From JAKACA01 sp050010115 (GTDB lineage Bacteria; Actinomycetota; Acidimicrobiia; Acidimicrobiales; Bog-793), in contig JBEKLQ010000051.1 in assembly GCA_050010115.1 (NCBI GenBank), positions 1-27,082 on the forward strand: a stretch of DNA of 27,082 nucleotides, given 5' to 3'. The notes beneath the pieces are model-generated. The model made no database searches and was not told the DNA's origin. It was given only the letters and a program-made list of their open reading frames with translations. Made by a program: the position numbers and the translations under genes. Shown in pieces: positions 15,206 through 23,671 of the stretch (position 1 is the stretch's first letter; every line of letters starts with the position of its first letter).

Positions 15206-16528
15206 ATGGCCACGATCACGATCGAGCAACTCACGAAGGTCTATCCGAACGGGTTCAAGGCGGTGGACTCGCTCGACCTGTCGATCTCCGACGGCGAGTT
15301 CATGGTGCTCGTCGGACCGTCCGGTTGTGGCAAGACGACGGCGCTCCGCATGGTCGCCGGGCTCGAGGAGATCACGTCGGGCACCTTGCGGATCGGCGAC
15401 CGGGTGATGAACGGTGTCCCCGCCCGCGATCGGGACGTCGCCATGGTCTTCCAGAACTACGCCTTGTACCCGCACATGACGGTGGAGCAGAACATCGGCT
15501 TTGCCTTGACCTTGCGGAGGCTGCCGAAGGCGGAGATCAAGCGCAAGGTTGCCGCCGCCGCCAAGATCCTCGGGCTCACGTCGCAGCTCAGGTTGAGGCC
15601 GGCACAGCTGTCCGGCGGGCAGCGGCAGCGAGTGGCGATGGGTCGAGCGATCGTGCGGGAACCGGCGGCGTTCTTGATGGACGAGCCACTCTCCAATCTG
15701 GACGCCAAGCTGAGGGTCCAGATGCGAGCGGAGGTGTCGCGTATCCAGCGGCGCCTCGGCGTGGCCACCTTGTACGTCACCCATGACCAGACCGAGGCGA
15801 TGACGATGGGAGACCGTGTCGCCGTGCTGAAGGACGGCGTACTGCAGCAGTGCGACAGCCCTCAACGCGTCTACGACCGACCGGACAACCTGTTCGTGGC
15901 GGCGTTCATCGGCTCGCCGGCGATGAACCTGTACTCGGGCCACTTGGCGGCTGACGGGCGGTCCGTCGCGCTCGGCAGCCAGCGGCTTGGTCTGCGGAGC
16001 GAGCTGCTGATCGCGCGGCCCGGGCTCGAGCGGCACCGGGACCGTGACGTGGTTGTGGGGATTCGGCCCGAGCACCTCTTCGAGGCCGGGGGCCGCGGGC
16101 AGAGCGTCGAGGAGTCGACATTGGGCCTTGGCGGCTCGCCGGCGGGCAGCGGTCGTGCCCTGCAGGACGAAGCCGAGGTGCTCGAGGGTGACGTCGAACT
16201 CGTCGAGGCCTTGGGCTCGGAGTTGCTCGTGCACTTCCATCTCGACGCGCCCCGCGTCCATTCGGAAGCAGCTGAGCCTTACGAGGCTGAGGAGCCCGAG
16301 CGCCCGACCGGCCGCAGGGGAGCGCGCGGCGGCGGTGTCCGCGCGGGCGACGGCGGCGGCAATGCCGCCGATGCCAGCGACGAGCTCGACCAGGCGTTGC
16401 GGGCTGCCTCGATCGCTCGCCTCGATCCGCGCACCACCGTCAAGCCCGGCGAACGGATAAGTTTCGGCGTGGACACGACACGAGTCCACTTCTTCGACAG
16501 CAGAAGCGGTAACGCCATCTGGCAATGA
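15206..16528 (+). CDS. sugar ABC transporter ATP-binding protein (MsmK/UgpC type) with an extended regulatory domain
   Basis: A 440-residue ATPase for a CUT1 importer. Walker A is GPSGCGKTT (37-45), the Q-loop Gln83, signature LSGGQ (135-139), Walker B AFLMDE (155-160), D-loop SNLD (163-166), followed by VTHDQTEA. The C-terminal OB-like domain (about 235-440) has VVGIRPEHL and ends RVHFFDSRSGNAI. Typical UgpC proteins are about 360-380 residues. Here two insertions are visible: a short Gly/Ser-rich one after RPEHL and one of about 60 residues, rich in Glu, Arg and Gly, after VHFHLDAP. AAGGAG lies about 8 nt before the ATG. It is 27 nt after GH4 and presumably drives the two permeases encoded on the other strand. 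Confidence 0.93.
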   Translation: MATITIEQLTKVYPNGFKAVDSLDLSISDGEFMVLVGPSGCGKTTALRMVAGLEEITSGTLRIGDRVMNGVPARDRDVAMVFQNYALYPHMTVEQNIGFALTLRRLPKAEIKRKVAAAAKILGLTSQLRLRPAQLSGGQRQRVAMGRAIVREPAAFLMDEPLSNLDAKLRVQMRAEVSRIQRRLGVATLYVTHDQTEAMTMGDRVAVLKDGVLQQCDSPQRVYDRPDNLFVAAFIGSPAMNLYSGHLAADGRSVALGSQRLGLRSELLIARPGLERHRDRDVVVGIRPEHLFEAGGRGQSVEESTLGLGGSPAGSGRALQDEAEVLEGDVELVEALGSELLVHFHLDAPRVHSEAAEPYEAEEPERPTGRRGARGGGVRAGDGGGNAADASDELDQALRAASIARLDPRTTVKPGERISFGVDTTRVHFFDSRSGNAIWQ

Positions 16529-16578
16529 ATGACAACACCGCTGGCCAACCGTGGCCTGCATCGGGGAGAGGAGCGACG

Positions 16579-18387
16579 GTGCGAACGGTTCGGATCACAG
16601 CGATCGGCGCCGTTGCGGCGGTGGCTTGGGCGGCTGCCGGCGTGGGACTGGCCGCGGCCGTGCCACCCGACGGCGCCCTGGGCGGAGCCCGGCCGGGTGT
16701 CATCGCTCATCTCGTCACTCAGCCGACGCCGCCGGTCACCGTCGGTGACTTCCCGATCGAGCCGCAGGGACAGGCGCCGGTTGACAACGACGGCTTGATT
16801 CCCAACCCGCTCACACCGACAGGCTCGCCCATCGCCGCCCCGGCGGCGTGCACGGTCACGTTCTCGTCGTCGGGCGGCGCCACGTCGGCGACCGTCAACG
16901 GCTGGATCGCCGCCAACGAGAACACGATCGCCGGGGCGACGGTGGTCTGCCTCTCCGGCACGTTCACGAACCCGTTGCAGATCTGGTCGAAGACGAGCAC
17001 GGCTCTGCTCGAGGTAGCGCCCGCCCCCGGGCAGACGGCGACGTTCGATCTCGGCACCGTGCAGGCCGCGGACACGAACCCGAACCAGTACTGGAGCGAC
17101 TCGGGCGGCATCAGCATCGTCGACTCGCGCAGCGTCGAGATCTACGGGCTCACCGTGGAGAACTACTCCTACGACGGCACCGGCCACGTGCCGGCCGGCA
17201 TCTACGTCACCACCCGCAGCGACACGAAGAAGGTCAATCAGGCGAAGGTGCCGCATCTGTCGGCGTGTTTCTTGAACGGCGGGTCGTGCAGCGACATCTA
17301 CATAATCGACAACACCGTCAAGGACATCACCAACACCGCTGACGAGAACCACACCACCAAGTCGTTCTGCGACAACGGGAATGTCGACGCCTACGGGATC
17401 GCCGTGATCGCCGGCGGTACGGCCAAGTCGCAGGAGCTGCAGCACGTCGTCGTCGAGGACAACACGGTCACGGGTACCCGGACAGGCCAGAGCGAGACGA
17501 CGACGTTCAACGGGGCGCTGAAGGACTTCCTCGTGGCCGGCAACGTGATCCACGACGTCGACAACATCGGCCTCGACACGATCGGCTGGGAGACCGGTGG
17601 AGCACAGGCCAATCACGGCTACATCTACGGCGACACGGTCTACAACGTCGACACCGAGTCGAATGCCGCCTACGGCAAGTGGGAGAGCTCGAAGCGCACC
17701 TGTCAGCCGCTCGGGGAGAACGCCGCCGGCCTCTACGACGACGGTGGCGCATACATCTGGTTTGACTCGAACACGGTCTGGAACGCCGACCAGGGCATCA
17801 ACCTCGATGTCGAGACCGCCAAGAAGGAGACCGATCATCTGCTCGTCTCGGGCAACACCGTGCACCAGGACCCCGGCACCTCCGCGTCGGACCCGAGCAT
17901 CGGGACGAACCCACCAGGGTTCAGTGGGACCTCGACCGTGGCCGGCCACGACCCGTACGCGCTCTACATCGACGCTTTCGGCTCGAAGGCGTCGATCGAC
18001 GACGTGTACGTCCATGACAACACCTTCCAAAACGAGAGCCAGTACTACTTGACCCCCTCCGACGGCATGCCCGTCGTCGACCTCGGCGGGATCTGGTCGA
18101 ACGTCATGATCTGGCACAACACGATCGAAGGCATGGGTCCCACCGACCGGTACAACCCGTTGCTCGAGGTGGACAAGCAGCCCAAGGGCGGCAGCACGAA
18201 CACGATCGACTGCAACGACTACGACAGCCTGTCGACGGCCACGAACACGGTCGACGGCAATTTCGCCCTCCCCAGCCACGACTGGCTGACTCTGGCCGAC
18301 TGGCAGGCTCACAACGGCCACGGGTGGGACGCGGACAGTGACGTGGGGGGTTACTCGGCGGACTGCCCGGCGCAGTCGATCCCGTAG
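16579..18387 (+). CDS. secreted right-handed beta-helix repeat protein, function unknown
   Basis: A 602-residue exported protein. GTG 16579 is chosen because GGAGAGGAG lies about 5 nt upstream and the protein then begins with a normal signal peptide (MRTVR, a hydrophobic stretch to about residue 28, then PPDG). ATG 16525, overlapping the ATPase stop as ATGA, would add 18 residues. After a Pro-rich linker to about residue 80, the body is built of parallel beta-helix coils with repeated hydrophobic-x-hydrophobic and DNTV / GNTV / HDNTF / HNTI asparagine-ladder motifs at roughly 25-40-residue spacing. The fold is used by pectate lyases, polysaccharide hydrolases and epimerases. No lysis motif is recognised. 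Position after the ATPase suggests action on the same polymer. Confidence 0.78.
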   Translation: MRTVRITAIGAVAAVAWAAAGVGLAAAVPPDGALGGARPGVIAHLVTQPTPPVTVGDFPIEPQGQAPVDNDGLIPNPLTPTGSPIAAPAACTVTFSSSGGATSATVNGWIAANENTIAGATVVCLSGTFTNPLQIWSKTSTALLEVAPAPGQTATFDLGTVQAADTNPNQYWSDSGGISIVDSRSVEIYGLTVENYSYDGTGHVPAGIYVTTRSDTKKVNQAKVPHLSACFLNGGSCSDIYIIDNTVKDITNTADENHTTKSFCDNGNVDAYGIAVIAGGTAKSQELQHVVVEDNTVTGTRTGQSETTTFNGALKDFLVAGNVIHDVDNIGLDTIGWETGGAQANHGYIYGDTVYNVDTESNAAYGKWESSKRTCQPLGENAAGLYDDGGAYIWFDSNTVWNADQGINLDVETAKKETDHLLVSGNTVHQDPGTSASDPSIGTNPPGFSGTSTVAGHDPYALYIDAFGSKASIDDVYVHDNTFQNESQYYLTPSDGMPVVDLGGIWSNVMIWHNTIEGMGPTDRYNPLLEVDKQPKGGSTNTIDCNDYDSLSTATNTVDGNFALPSHDWLTLADWQAHNGHGWDADSDVGGYSADCPAQSIP

Positions 18388-18429
18388 CGGAGGGTCTCGC
18401 CCAGCGCACGAATCAGGTCTTGCAGACGT

Positions 18430-18454
18430 TGACGCCGACGGGTACGGAGCGTCA
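18430..18454. terminator. possible bidirectional hairpin between convergent genes
   Basis: TGACGC (18430-18435), a 13-nt loop and GCGTCA (18449-18454) form a 6-bp stem between the beta-helix gene and the convergent chorismate mutase gene, overlapping the mutase stop. No T-tract is seen on either side. Confidence 0.25.
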
Positions 18455-18748
18455 GTGGTCGGGGCCGAGCTGCTCGACCTCGAGCAGCGTGAAGGCGTCG
18501 ATCACGGCTCGGAGCACCTGCCGGGCGATCCGCGGGTCGAGGCCAGCCTCGGCGGCGACGTGTTCGATGTGGGCGAGCATGCGGTCCTCCCGCTCCCGAT
18601 CGATCACCGGCATCCCGTGGGCACGCTTGTAGTGGATGACCTCTTCGATCAGGTGCGAGCGGTCGAGCAGGACCTGCACCAAACGTCGGTCGACGAGGTC
18701 CAGGCGCTCGCGGATCTCGTTCAGGGCTGAGGGCAGTCCGGTCGTCAC
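18452..18748 (-). CDS. chorismate mutase (AroQ class)
   Basis: A 98-residue all-helical AroQ-type monofunctional chorismate mutase, converting chorismate to prephenate for phenylalanine and tyrosine synthesis. Key positions are Arg13 and Arg15 in EIRERLDLVDRRLVQVL, Lys41 in VIHYKRAHGMPVIDRERED and the Arg/Glu pair in DREREDRM, matching the active-site layout of EcCM-like proteins. There is no signal peptide, so it is not the secreted AroQ-gamma form. The start is GTG at 18748 with no clear ribosome-binding site. It is 28 nt from the phosphatase-like gene on the same strand, so it may be the last gene of that operon, with no obvious functional link. Confidence 0.85.
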   Translation of the reverse strand: MTTGLPSALNEIRERLDLVDRRLVQVLLDRSHLIEEVIHYKRAHGMPVIDREREDRMLAHIEHVAAEAGLDPRIARQVLRAVIDAFTLLEVEQLGPDH

Positions 18749-18776
18749 AGCACGAGCGTTACACGCGGGCGGCGTC

Positions 18777-20291
18777 TCACTCCAAGCCGAGATAGAGCCA
18801 CCCGGACATCTCGTCCCGGCACACCACCCCCGCCGCCCGGAGCGCGTCCCCCCAATCGCCCGTCACGTGCTCGGTGTTCTGCTCCATGCCGTGGTCGGCG
18901 ACGACGAGGTAGGCGGTCTCGCCGGCGACTCCGGCTCGCTCCACCGCGGCCATGAGCTCACCGATGCGGGCGTCGGTGTCACCTATAGCGGCGCGGGCGA
19001 TAGCCGAGTGCGGCCCGCCTTCGTGGAAGGCCCCGTCCGTCAACGAGGTCGCCACCCACGTGAACGTCGGTGTGTCGTAGTCCACACCCAGGTGGTGGCC
19101 GGACCAGATCGCCGTCGTCTGCTGGAGGGCGACGAGGTCGACAAGGGTCCCGAATTGGTACGCCGCGCTCGACGAGTACCACTCGGCGCTGGTATGCGGT
19201 GGCGTGCCCGAGCCGAGATCGGGCAGGAGGCGGTCCACCTCGCCCCTGCGCCAGAGCTCGAAGGTGGAGTAGTCGGCGCCCGTGTCGGCGGTCTCGTTGA
19301 TGGAGATCGTCACGGCGTCGGGGCGAGCTCGCTTGAGGGCCGAGTGGATCGTGTCGATCCCGGGGTTGAGCCACTGCATCGCTTCCTGCCACGTCGCCCG
19401 CGACTCTGTGACCACCTGGCGGCCGAGCGCCCGGTCGTACCAGGCATTGTGGAGCACGCCGTGATGGCCGGGGTGGCAGCCGGTGAGAATCGCCGTGTGA
19501 TTCGGCAGTGTCACTGTCGGTAGTGTGGCGATCGCTCCGTGCGCGAACGTCGTGCCTTCGGCCATGAGGCGAGCGATGTTCGGGGCTTCGCCGTTAACGG
19601 CTGCGTCATAGAGCACGTTGGCGTTGGCGCCGTCGAGGAGGATGCCGACGACTCGCTCGGGTGGGTCCTGCCCGGAATCGAGCAAGCCGGCGATCGCTTC
19701 GCCATCCTGGCGGCTCAGGTAGAGCCCGTCGGTCGGCTCTCCACTCGGTCCGATCCCGGTGATCGTCGGTACGCCGAGGAGGGCGAGGATCGTCGGGGCG
19801 ATGTCGACGAGGCGGCAGTGCCGGTCCACGATGCCGGCGCGGCGGATGCCGGCGCCCGAGGCGATGAACGGCGCCCGAGCTTGGATGATGTCGAGGGAGC
19901 CGTGCTCACCGCGGTGGGTGACGTGGCGATGGGCGGCCGTGTGCACCACGCAGAGGTCCGGTGCGCACGGGTGGTCCCAGATCTGGGAGATGTGCTCGTA
20001 GGCATACGGGTAGCTGTTGGTGGAGCGGGACGGCTGCCCGTGCGCGAGCTCGTCGGCGAGTGGCGAGAACTTCGCCGGGTCCTGGTCGGCGAGGAGGTCC
20101 CGGCCGGCGATCGTCGCCGAGGTGAACCGGTAGCGGCCGTCCTCCCGGTGACGCTCGAAGCGGATGTGGCCGTCAACGGCCTTGACCTCGTAGGTGTCGG
20201 GTTCAGGCGACCAGGCGACGAACTCGACGATGGGAGCGAGGTCGGATGAGCACAGCACGTCGAGCGCTCGGTTGCGGTCGGCCTCCATCAT
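18777..20291 (-). CDS. alkaline-phosphatase-superfamily phosphodiesterase with permuted domain order
   Basis: A 504-residue protein with metal-binding motifs of the type I phosphodiesterase/nucleotide pyrophosphatase class. Residues 217-504 carry the usual first part: GILLDG with Asp220, PTVTLPNHTAILTG with nucleophile Thr261, TDGAFH with Asp419 and His423, and ADHGM with Asp466 and His467. The segment that normally follows the ADHGM part, GEHGSLDIIQARAPFIASGAG (His130) and VDIAPTILALLGVP, is instead at residues 128-174, before the catalytic start. All ligands are present, so it is probably active. I recall similar order in other actinobacterial proteins, so this is likely a family trait and not an assembly error. 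The substrate is unknown. It overlaps the DMT gene as ATGA. Confidence 0.82.
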   Translation of the reverse strand: MMEADRNRALDVLCSSDLAPIVEFVAWSPEPDTYEVKAVDGHIRFERHREDGRYRFTSATIAGRDLLADQDPAKFSPLADELAHGQPSRSTNSYPYAYEHISQIWDHPCAPDLCVVHTAAHRHVTHRGEHGSLDIIQARAPFIASGAGIRRAGIVDRHCRLVDIAPTILALLGVPTITGIGPSGEPTDGLYLSRQDGEAIAGLLDSGQDPPERVVGILLDGANANVLYDAAVNGEAPNIARLMAEGTTFAHGAIATLPTVTLPNHTAILTGCHPGHHGVLHNAWYDRALGRQVVTESRATWQEAMQWLNPGIDTIHSALKRARPDAVTISINETADTGADYSTFELWRRGEVDRLLPDLGSGTPPHTSAEWYSSSAAYQFGTLVDLVALQQTTAIWSGHHLGVDYDTPTFTWVATSLTDGAFHEGGPHSAIARAAIGDTDARIGELMAAVERAGVAGETAYLVVADHGMEQNTEHVTGDWGDALRAAGVVCRDEMSGWLYLGLE

Positions 20292-21127
20292 TGAGTTGTC
20301 CTCTCCTTGCTCTCACCTTCGCCGCGGGCGAGCAGCACCGCCCCCACCACCACAGCTGCAAAGCCAACCATACGCAACACCCCGAGTCCTCCCGGCGGGA
20401 GCTGTTCACGGAACAAGACCACGCCGGCACCGATGGGTAAGGCGTTGTTGAGGAGCGTGCACACTCCCGCAGTCACGAGCGCCGTCCCCCGCTGGAAGGC
20501 CAACTGCAGGGCGACGAAGGCGAGCACGTAGGTCGCCAGCAGGATGGGCACCAGCAACAGCCCGACGCCGAGCAACGCAGCCTTCGTGGCGATGTCGCCA
20601 GCGGCGAACAGCAATCCGGCGGCCGCCCCCAGCCCGGCTCCTGGAGCGAGCAACCGCCGGGGCACGGCCACGGCCACGCCGGCAGCGATCACTGGCAGGA
20701 GGATCCACACCGCCGTCGAGTGCCAGCCCGGTCGGACGTCGAGCCGGCCGGACTGGCCGAGTGACACGGCCACTGCCACCAGCCCGGCGACGCAGGCGCT
20801 CACCCCGATCCGCTCGCGCGCAGCCAGTGGTGCGTGACCCCATCGCCAAACGGCGAGCGCCAGCACGCCCACGCCGCCGGCGGCCACCGCCTGAACGAGG
20901 GAGAGCGGCGCCTCTCTGAGCGCCACGATGTAGATGCCCCAGCCGACCCAGCCGGCCACGTAGCCGACGAGCCAGCGCATGTTCGTGAACAGCGATCGCA
21001 GCGATGCGAACGGATGCCGCAGCGACAGCGTCGGGAGCGTGCCGGAGGCGCCGTGCTGCAGAAAGAAACCCCCATTGATCGCCACCGCCGCCACCAACGC
21101 CAGCACGAGACCGATGGTGAGTTTCAA
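20288..21127 (-). CDS. DMT-superfamily-like integral membrane protein
   Basis: A 279-residue protein made almost entirely of hydrophobic helices (about nine or ten), with the small-residue-rich character of EamA/DMT or NIPA-like transporters. MKLTIGLVLALVAAVAINGGFFLQH opens helix 1, and two similar halves are suggested by a repeated helix pattern ending with VVVGAVLLARGEG and a charged tail. The transported compound is unknown. Its stop overlaps the start of the phosphatase-like gene (ATGA), so the two are cotranslated. The start is ATG at 21127. The 120 nt between this gene and GH65 holds no gene and may carry its promoter. Confidence 0.7.
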   Translation of the reverse strand: MKLTIGLVLALVAAVAINGGFFLQHGASGTLPTLSLRHPFASLRSLFTNMRWLVGYVAGWVGWGIYIVALREAPLSLVQAVAAGGVGVLALAVWRWGHAPLAARERIGVSACVAGLVAVAVSLGQSGRLDVRPGWHSTAVWILLPVIAAGVAVAVPRRLLAPGAGLGAAAGLLFAAGDIATKAALLGVGLLLVPILLATYVLAFVALQLAFQRGTALVTAGVCTLLNNALPIGAGVVLFREQLPPGGLGVLRMVGFAAVVVGAVLLARGEGESKERTTQ

Positions 21128-21247
21128 GGACCCGACCGTAGTTCGGAGCGGGTTGACCGGCGGGCTCGACGGTGTCGCCTGCCCGTGTTCGAGTGACGGC
21201 GAAGTAGGCGGCGGCCCGGGTGGCCGAGGCAGGACCCGGCGGCAACG

Positions 21248-23671
21248 TCACGCGGTCACCTGGCGAGCCGCCTCGCGAGGTGGCGCCCAGTCCTTCAGAG
21301 GTCCCGGATCAGGTGGAAGCGGTCCAGGACGTGGCCGCAGCGGTTCCCGGCCACACGGCTGGGTCGGCGGGTCAGAGGGCGGCACCTCTCGGGTCGGCCG
21401 GAGAGCCGGGCGCACCGTGGACACACGGACTGGCTGCCCGTCATGGAGGACCTGTAGTGGCTCGCCGTCGAGGAGCCGGTAGGTCGTGGTGTCGGGCGTG
21501 ACCTCGACTCGCAGCCGCCTGTGCTGCACCAAGATGGCGATGGTCAGCCGGGTGATGCCCGGGGGCAGCCGGGGCGCGAAGCCAACGGTGCCATCCCGTT
21601 CGCGCATGCCGGCAAGCCCCGCAACGAGGGCGATCCAGGTCCCCGCGAGAGCGGCGACATGCAGGCCGTCGCGGGTGTTGTGCTCGAGGTCGTCGAGGTC
21701 CATGAGGGCGGCCTCGGCCAGGTAGTCGTGCGCCAGCCCGAGGTGCCCGACCTCGGCGGCGATCACCGCCTGGGTGCAGGCCGATAGGGACGAGTCCCGC
21801 ACGGTCAGGCCCTCGTAGTAGTTGAAGTTGCGAGTCTTCTCCTCTGCGGTGAAGGCGTCGCCGCGCAGGTGCATGGCGAGCACGAGGTCGGCCTGCTTGA
21901 CCACCTGTTTGCGGTAGAGGTCGAAGTAGGGGAAGTGAAGCAGCAAGGGGTACTGCTCGGCTGAGGTGGCGGCGAAGTCCCAGACCTCATGACTGGTGAA
22001 GCCTTCCGCCTGGGGATGAACCTCGAGCGAGTCGTCGTACGGGATGAACATGGCCTTCGCGGCGTCCCGCCAGGCGGCCATCTCTTCCTCGGCGATGTCG
22101 AGCTGGCGGGCCTGGTCCGGGTGACGCTCGGCCGCATCTGCCGCCGAGCGGAGATTGTGCTGACCCATGAGGTTCGTGTAGACGTTGTTGTCGGCCACCG
22201 CGGAGTACTCGTCGGGGCCGGTGACCCCGTCGATGCGGAACCGGCCGGCGGCGTCGTAGTGGCCGAGCGAGCGCCACAGCCGGGCCGTTTCGGTCAACAG
22301 CTCGAGGCCCACATCTCGCTCGAACATCTTGTCCCCGGTAACCGTGACGTAGCGGACCACCGCGCCGGCGATGTCCGCCCCCACGTGGAAGGCAGCGGTC
22401 CCGGCTGGCCAGTAGCCCGAGCATTCTGCCCCGGTGATGGTGCGCCAGGGAAAGGCGGCGCCCGCGTGCCCGAGCTGGTGGGCACGCTCGGTGGCCATCG
22501 GCAGGGTCGTCTGGCGCCACCGGAGCGCATGGGCGACAGCCTCTGGGGCGGTGTAGGTGAGCACGGGCAGGACGAAGGTCTCGGTGTCCCAGAACGCGTG
22601 GCCGTCGTAGCCGGGCCCGGTCATGCCCTTGGCCGGGATGGCCCGTCCCTCGGCTCGGGCTCCGGCCTGGAGGACGTGGAACAGGGAAAAACGCACCGCC
22701 TGCTGAACCTCGGGGTCACCATCCACCTCGACATCCGCGCGCCCCCAGAAATCATCAAGGTAGGCGCGTTGCTCGTCGACCAGGCCGTCCCAGCCGGTCT
22801 GGCCCGCGGCGGTGAGGGCGGCGGCGACCTGGTCTCGCACCGCTGGCTCCGAACGCTCCGCTGACCAGCCGTAGGCGACGAACTTGACCACGTGCAGCCG
22901 CTGGCCCGGCTCGAGGCTGGCGGTGATGGTCACCCGGCCGAGATCAGGGAAGCTCTCGGCCGAGACCTGCGCGGAGGAGGGACCCTCGATGTGGTGATCC
23001 ATGGCAGCGGCGACTCGCAGACCGCTGGCGACGGTGCAGTGCAGCAGCGACGCCCCGGCGTCACGAGAGGCGTGGGACTCCGAGCGCAACGGCGCCGCCA
23101 GCACGGCCGACACTCGGGGGTCGCCGCCAGCCGACGGAAGGGCCTCGTTGGCAACCAACTCGGACTGGACCACCACCCGTACTGCGGCGTCGAGTGGTTC
23201 GACCTCGTAGGAGATAGCGGCTACCGAGCGCTGGACCAGTGACACCAGGCGTGTCGAACACACCCGCACGCCACGACCGCTCTGGGACACCCACTCGACG
23301 TGGCGCTTGAGGAGGCCGGAGCGGAAGTCCAGCGATCGTTCGTGGACGCCTAGCTCGCCGTAGCGGACATCGAAGGGCTGATCGTCGACGAGGAGGCGGA
23401 TCAGCTTGGCGTTGGTGACGTTGATCACCGTCTGGCCGGCCTCGGGGTAGCCGTAGCCGGCCTCGGCGTATGGCAACGGACGGGACTCGTAGACGCCGTT
23501 GAGGTACGAGCCAGGCAGGCCGTAGGGTTCGCCCTCGTCGAGGTTGCCCCGCCAGCCCATGTGTCCGTTGGACAGCGCGAACAGCGACTCGCTCTGGGCG
23601 AGCACATCGAGGTGGAGCTCGGTCTCTCTCAGGCACCAGGGCTCGATCGGGTAGGCGGGGTGCTGGATCAC
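21248..23671 (-). CDS. GH65 disaccharide phosphorylase (maltose/trehalose/kojibiose type)
   Basis: An 807-residue cytoplasmic GH65 inverting phosphorylase, expected to split a glucose disaccharide with phosphate into beta-glucose-1-phosphate and glucose. The N-terminal beta-sandwich (about 10-270) includes NGHMGWRGNLDEG. The (alpha/alpha)6 barrel has FWDTETFVLPV (360-370), the general acid Glu488 in DGVTGPDEYSAVADNN, and KQADLVLAM. The adjacent beta-phosphoglucomutase would convert the beta-glucose-1-phosphate, the standard pairing. Motifs do not separate maltose, trehalose and kojibiose specificities reliably by eye. The last 55 or so residues are Pro/Arg-rich and lie beyond the usual C-terminal domain. 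The start overlaps the mutase stop as ATGA. Confidence 0.92.
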   Translation of the reverse strand: MIQHPAYPIEPWCLRETELHLDVLAQSESLFALSNGHMGWRGNLDEGEPYGLPGSYLNGVYESRPLPYAEAGYGYPEAGQTVINVTNAKLIRLLVDDQPFDVRYGELGVHERSLDFRSGLLKRHVEWVSQSGRGVRVCSTRLVSLVQRSVAAISYEVEPLDAAVRVVVQSELVANEALPSAGGDPRVSAVLAAPLRSESHASRDAGASLLHCTVASGLRVAAAMDHHIEGPSSAQVSAESFPDLGRVTITASLEPGQRLHVVKFVAYGWSAERSEPAVRDQVAAALTAAGQTGWDGLVDEQRAYLDDFWGRADVEVDGDPEVQQAVRFSLFHVLQAGARAEGRAIPAKGMTGPGYDGHAFWDTETFVLPVLTYTAPEAVAHALRWRQTTLPMATERAHQLGHAGAAFPWRTITGAECSGYWPAGTAAFHVGADIAGAVVRYVTVTGDKMFERDVGLELLTETARLWRSLGHYDAAGRFRIDGVTGPDEYSAVADNNVYTNLMGQHNLRSAADAAERHPDQARQLDIAEEEMAAWRDAAKAMFIPYDDSLEVHPQAEGFTSHEVWDFAATSAEQYPLLLHFPYFDLYRKQVVKQADLVLAMHLRGDAFTAEEKTRNFNYYEGLTVRDSSLSACTQAVIAAEVGHLGLAHDYLAEAALMDLDDLEHNTRDGLHVAALAGTWIALVAGLAGMRERDGTVGFAPRLPPGITRLTIAILVQHRRLRVEVTPDTTTYRLLDGEPLQVLHDGQPVRVSTVRPALRPTREVPPSDPPTQPCGREPLRPRPGPLPPDPGPLKDWAPPREAARQVTA

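Noticed and set aside
14093..18321. Very long open frames on the minus strand (822 and 680 codons) opposite the GH4, ATPase and beta-helix genes
   Set aside because: They mirror strong known families on the plus strand and their products are low-complexity Arg/Val/Asp-rich text typical of antisense frames in GC-rich DNA.
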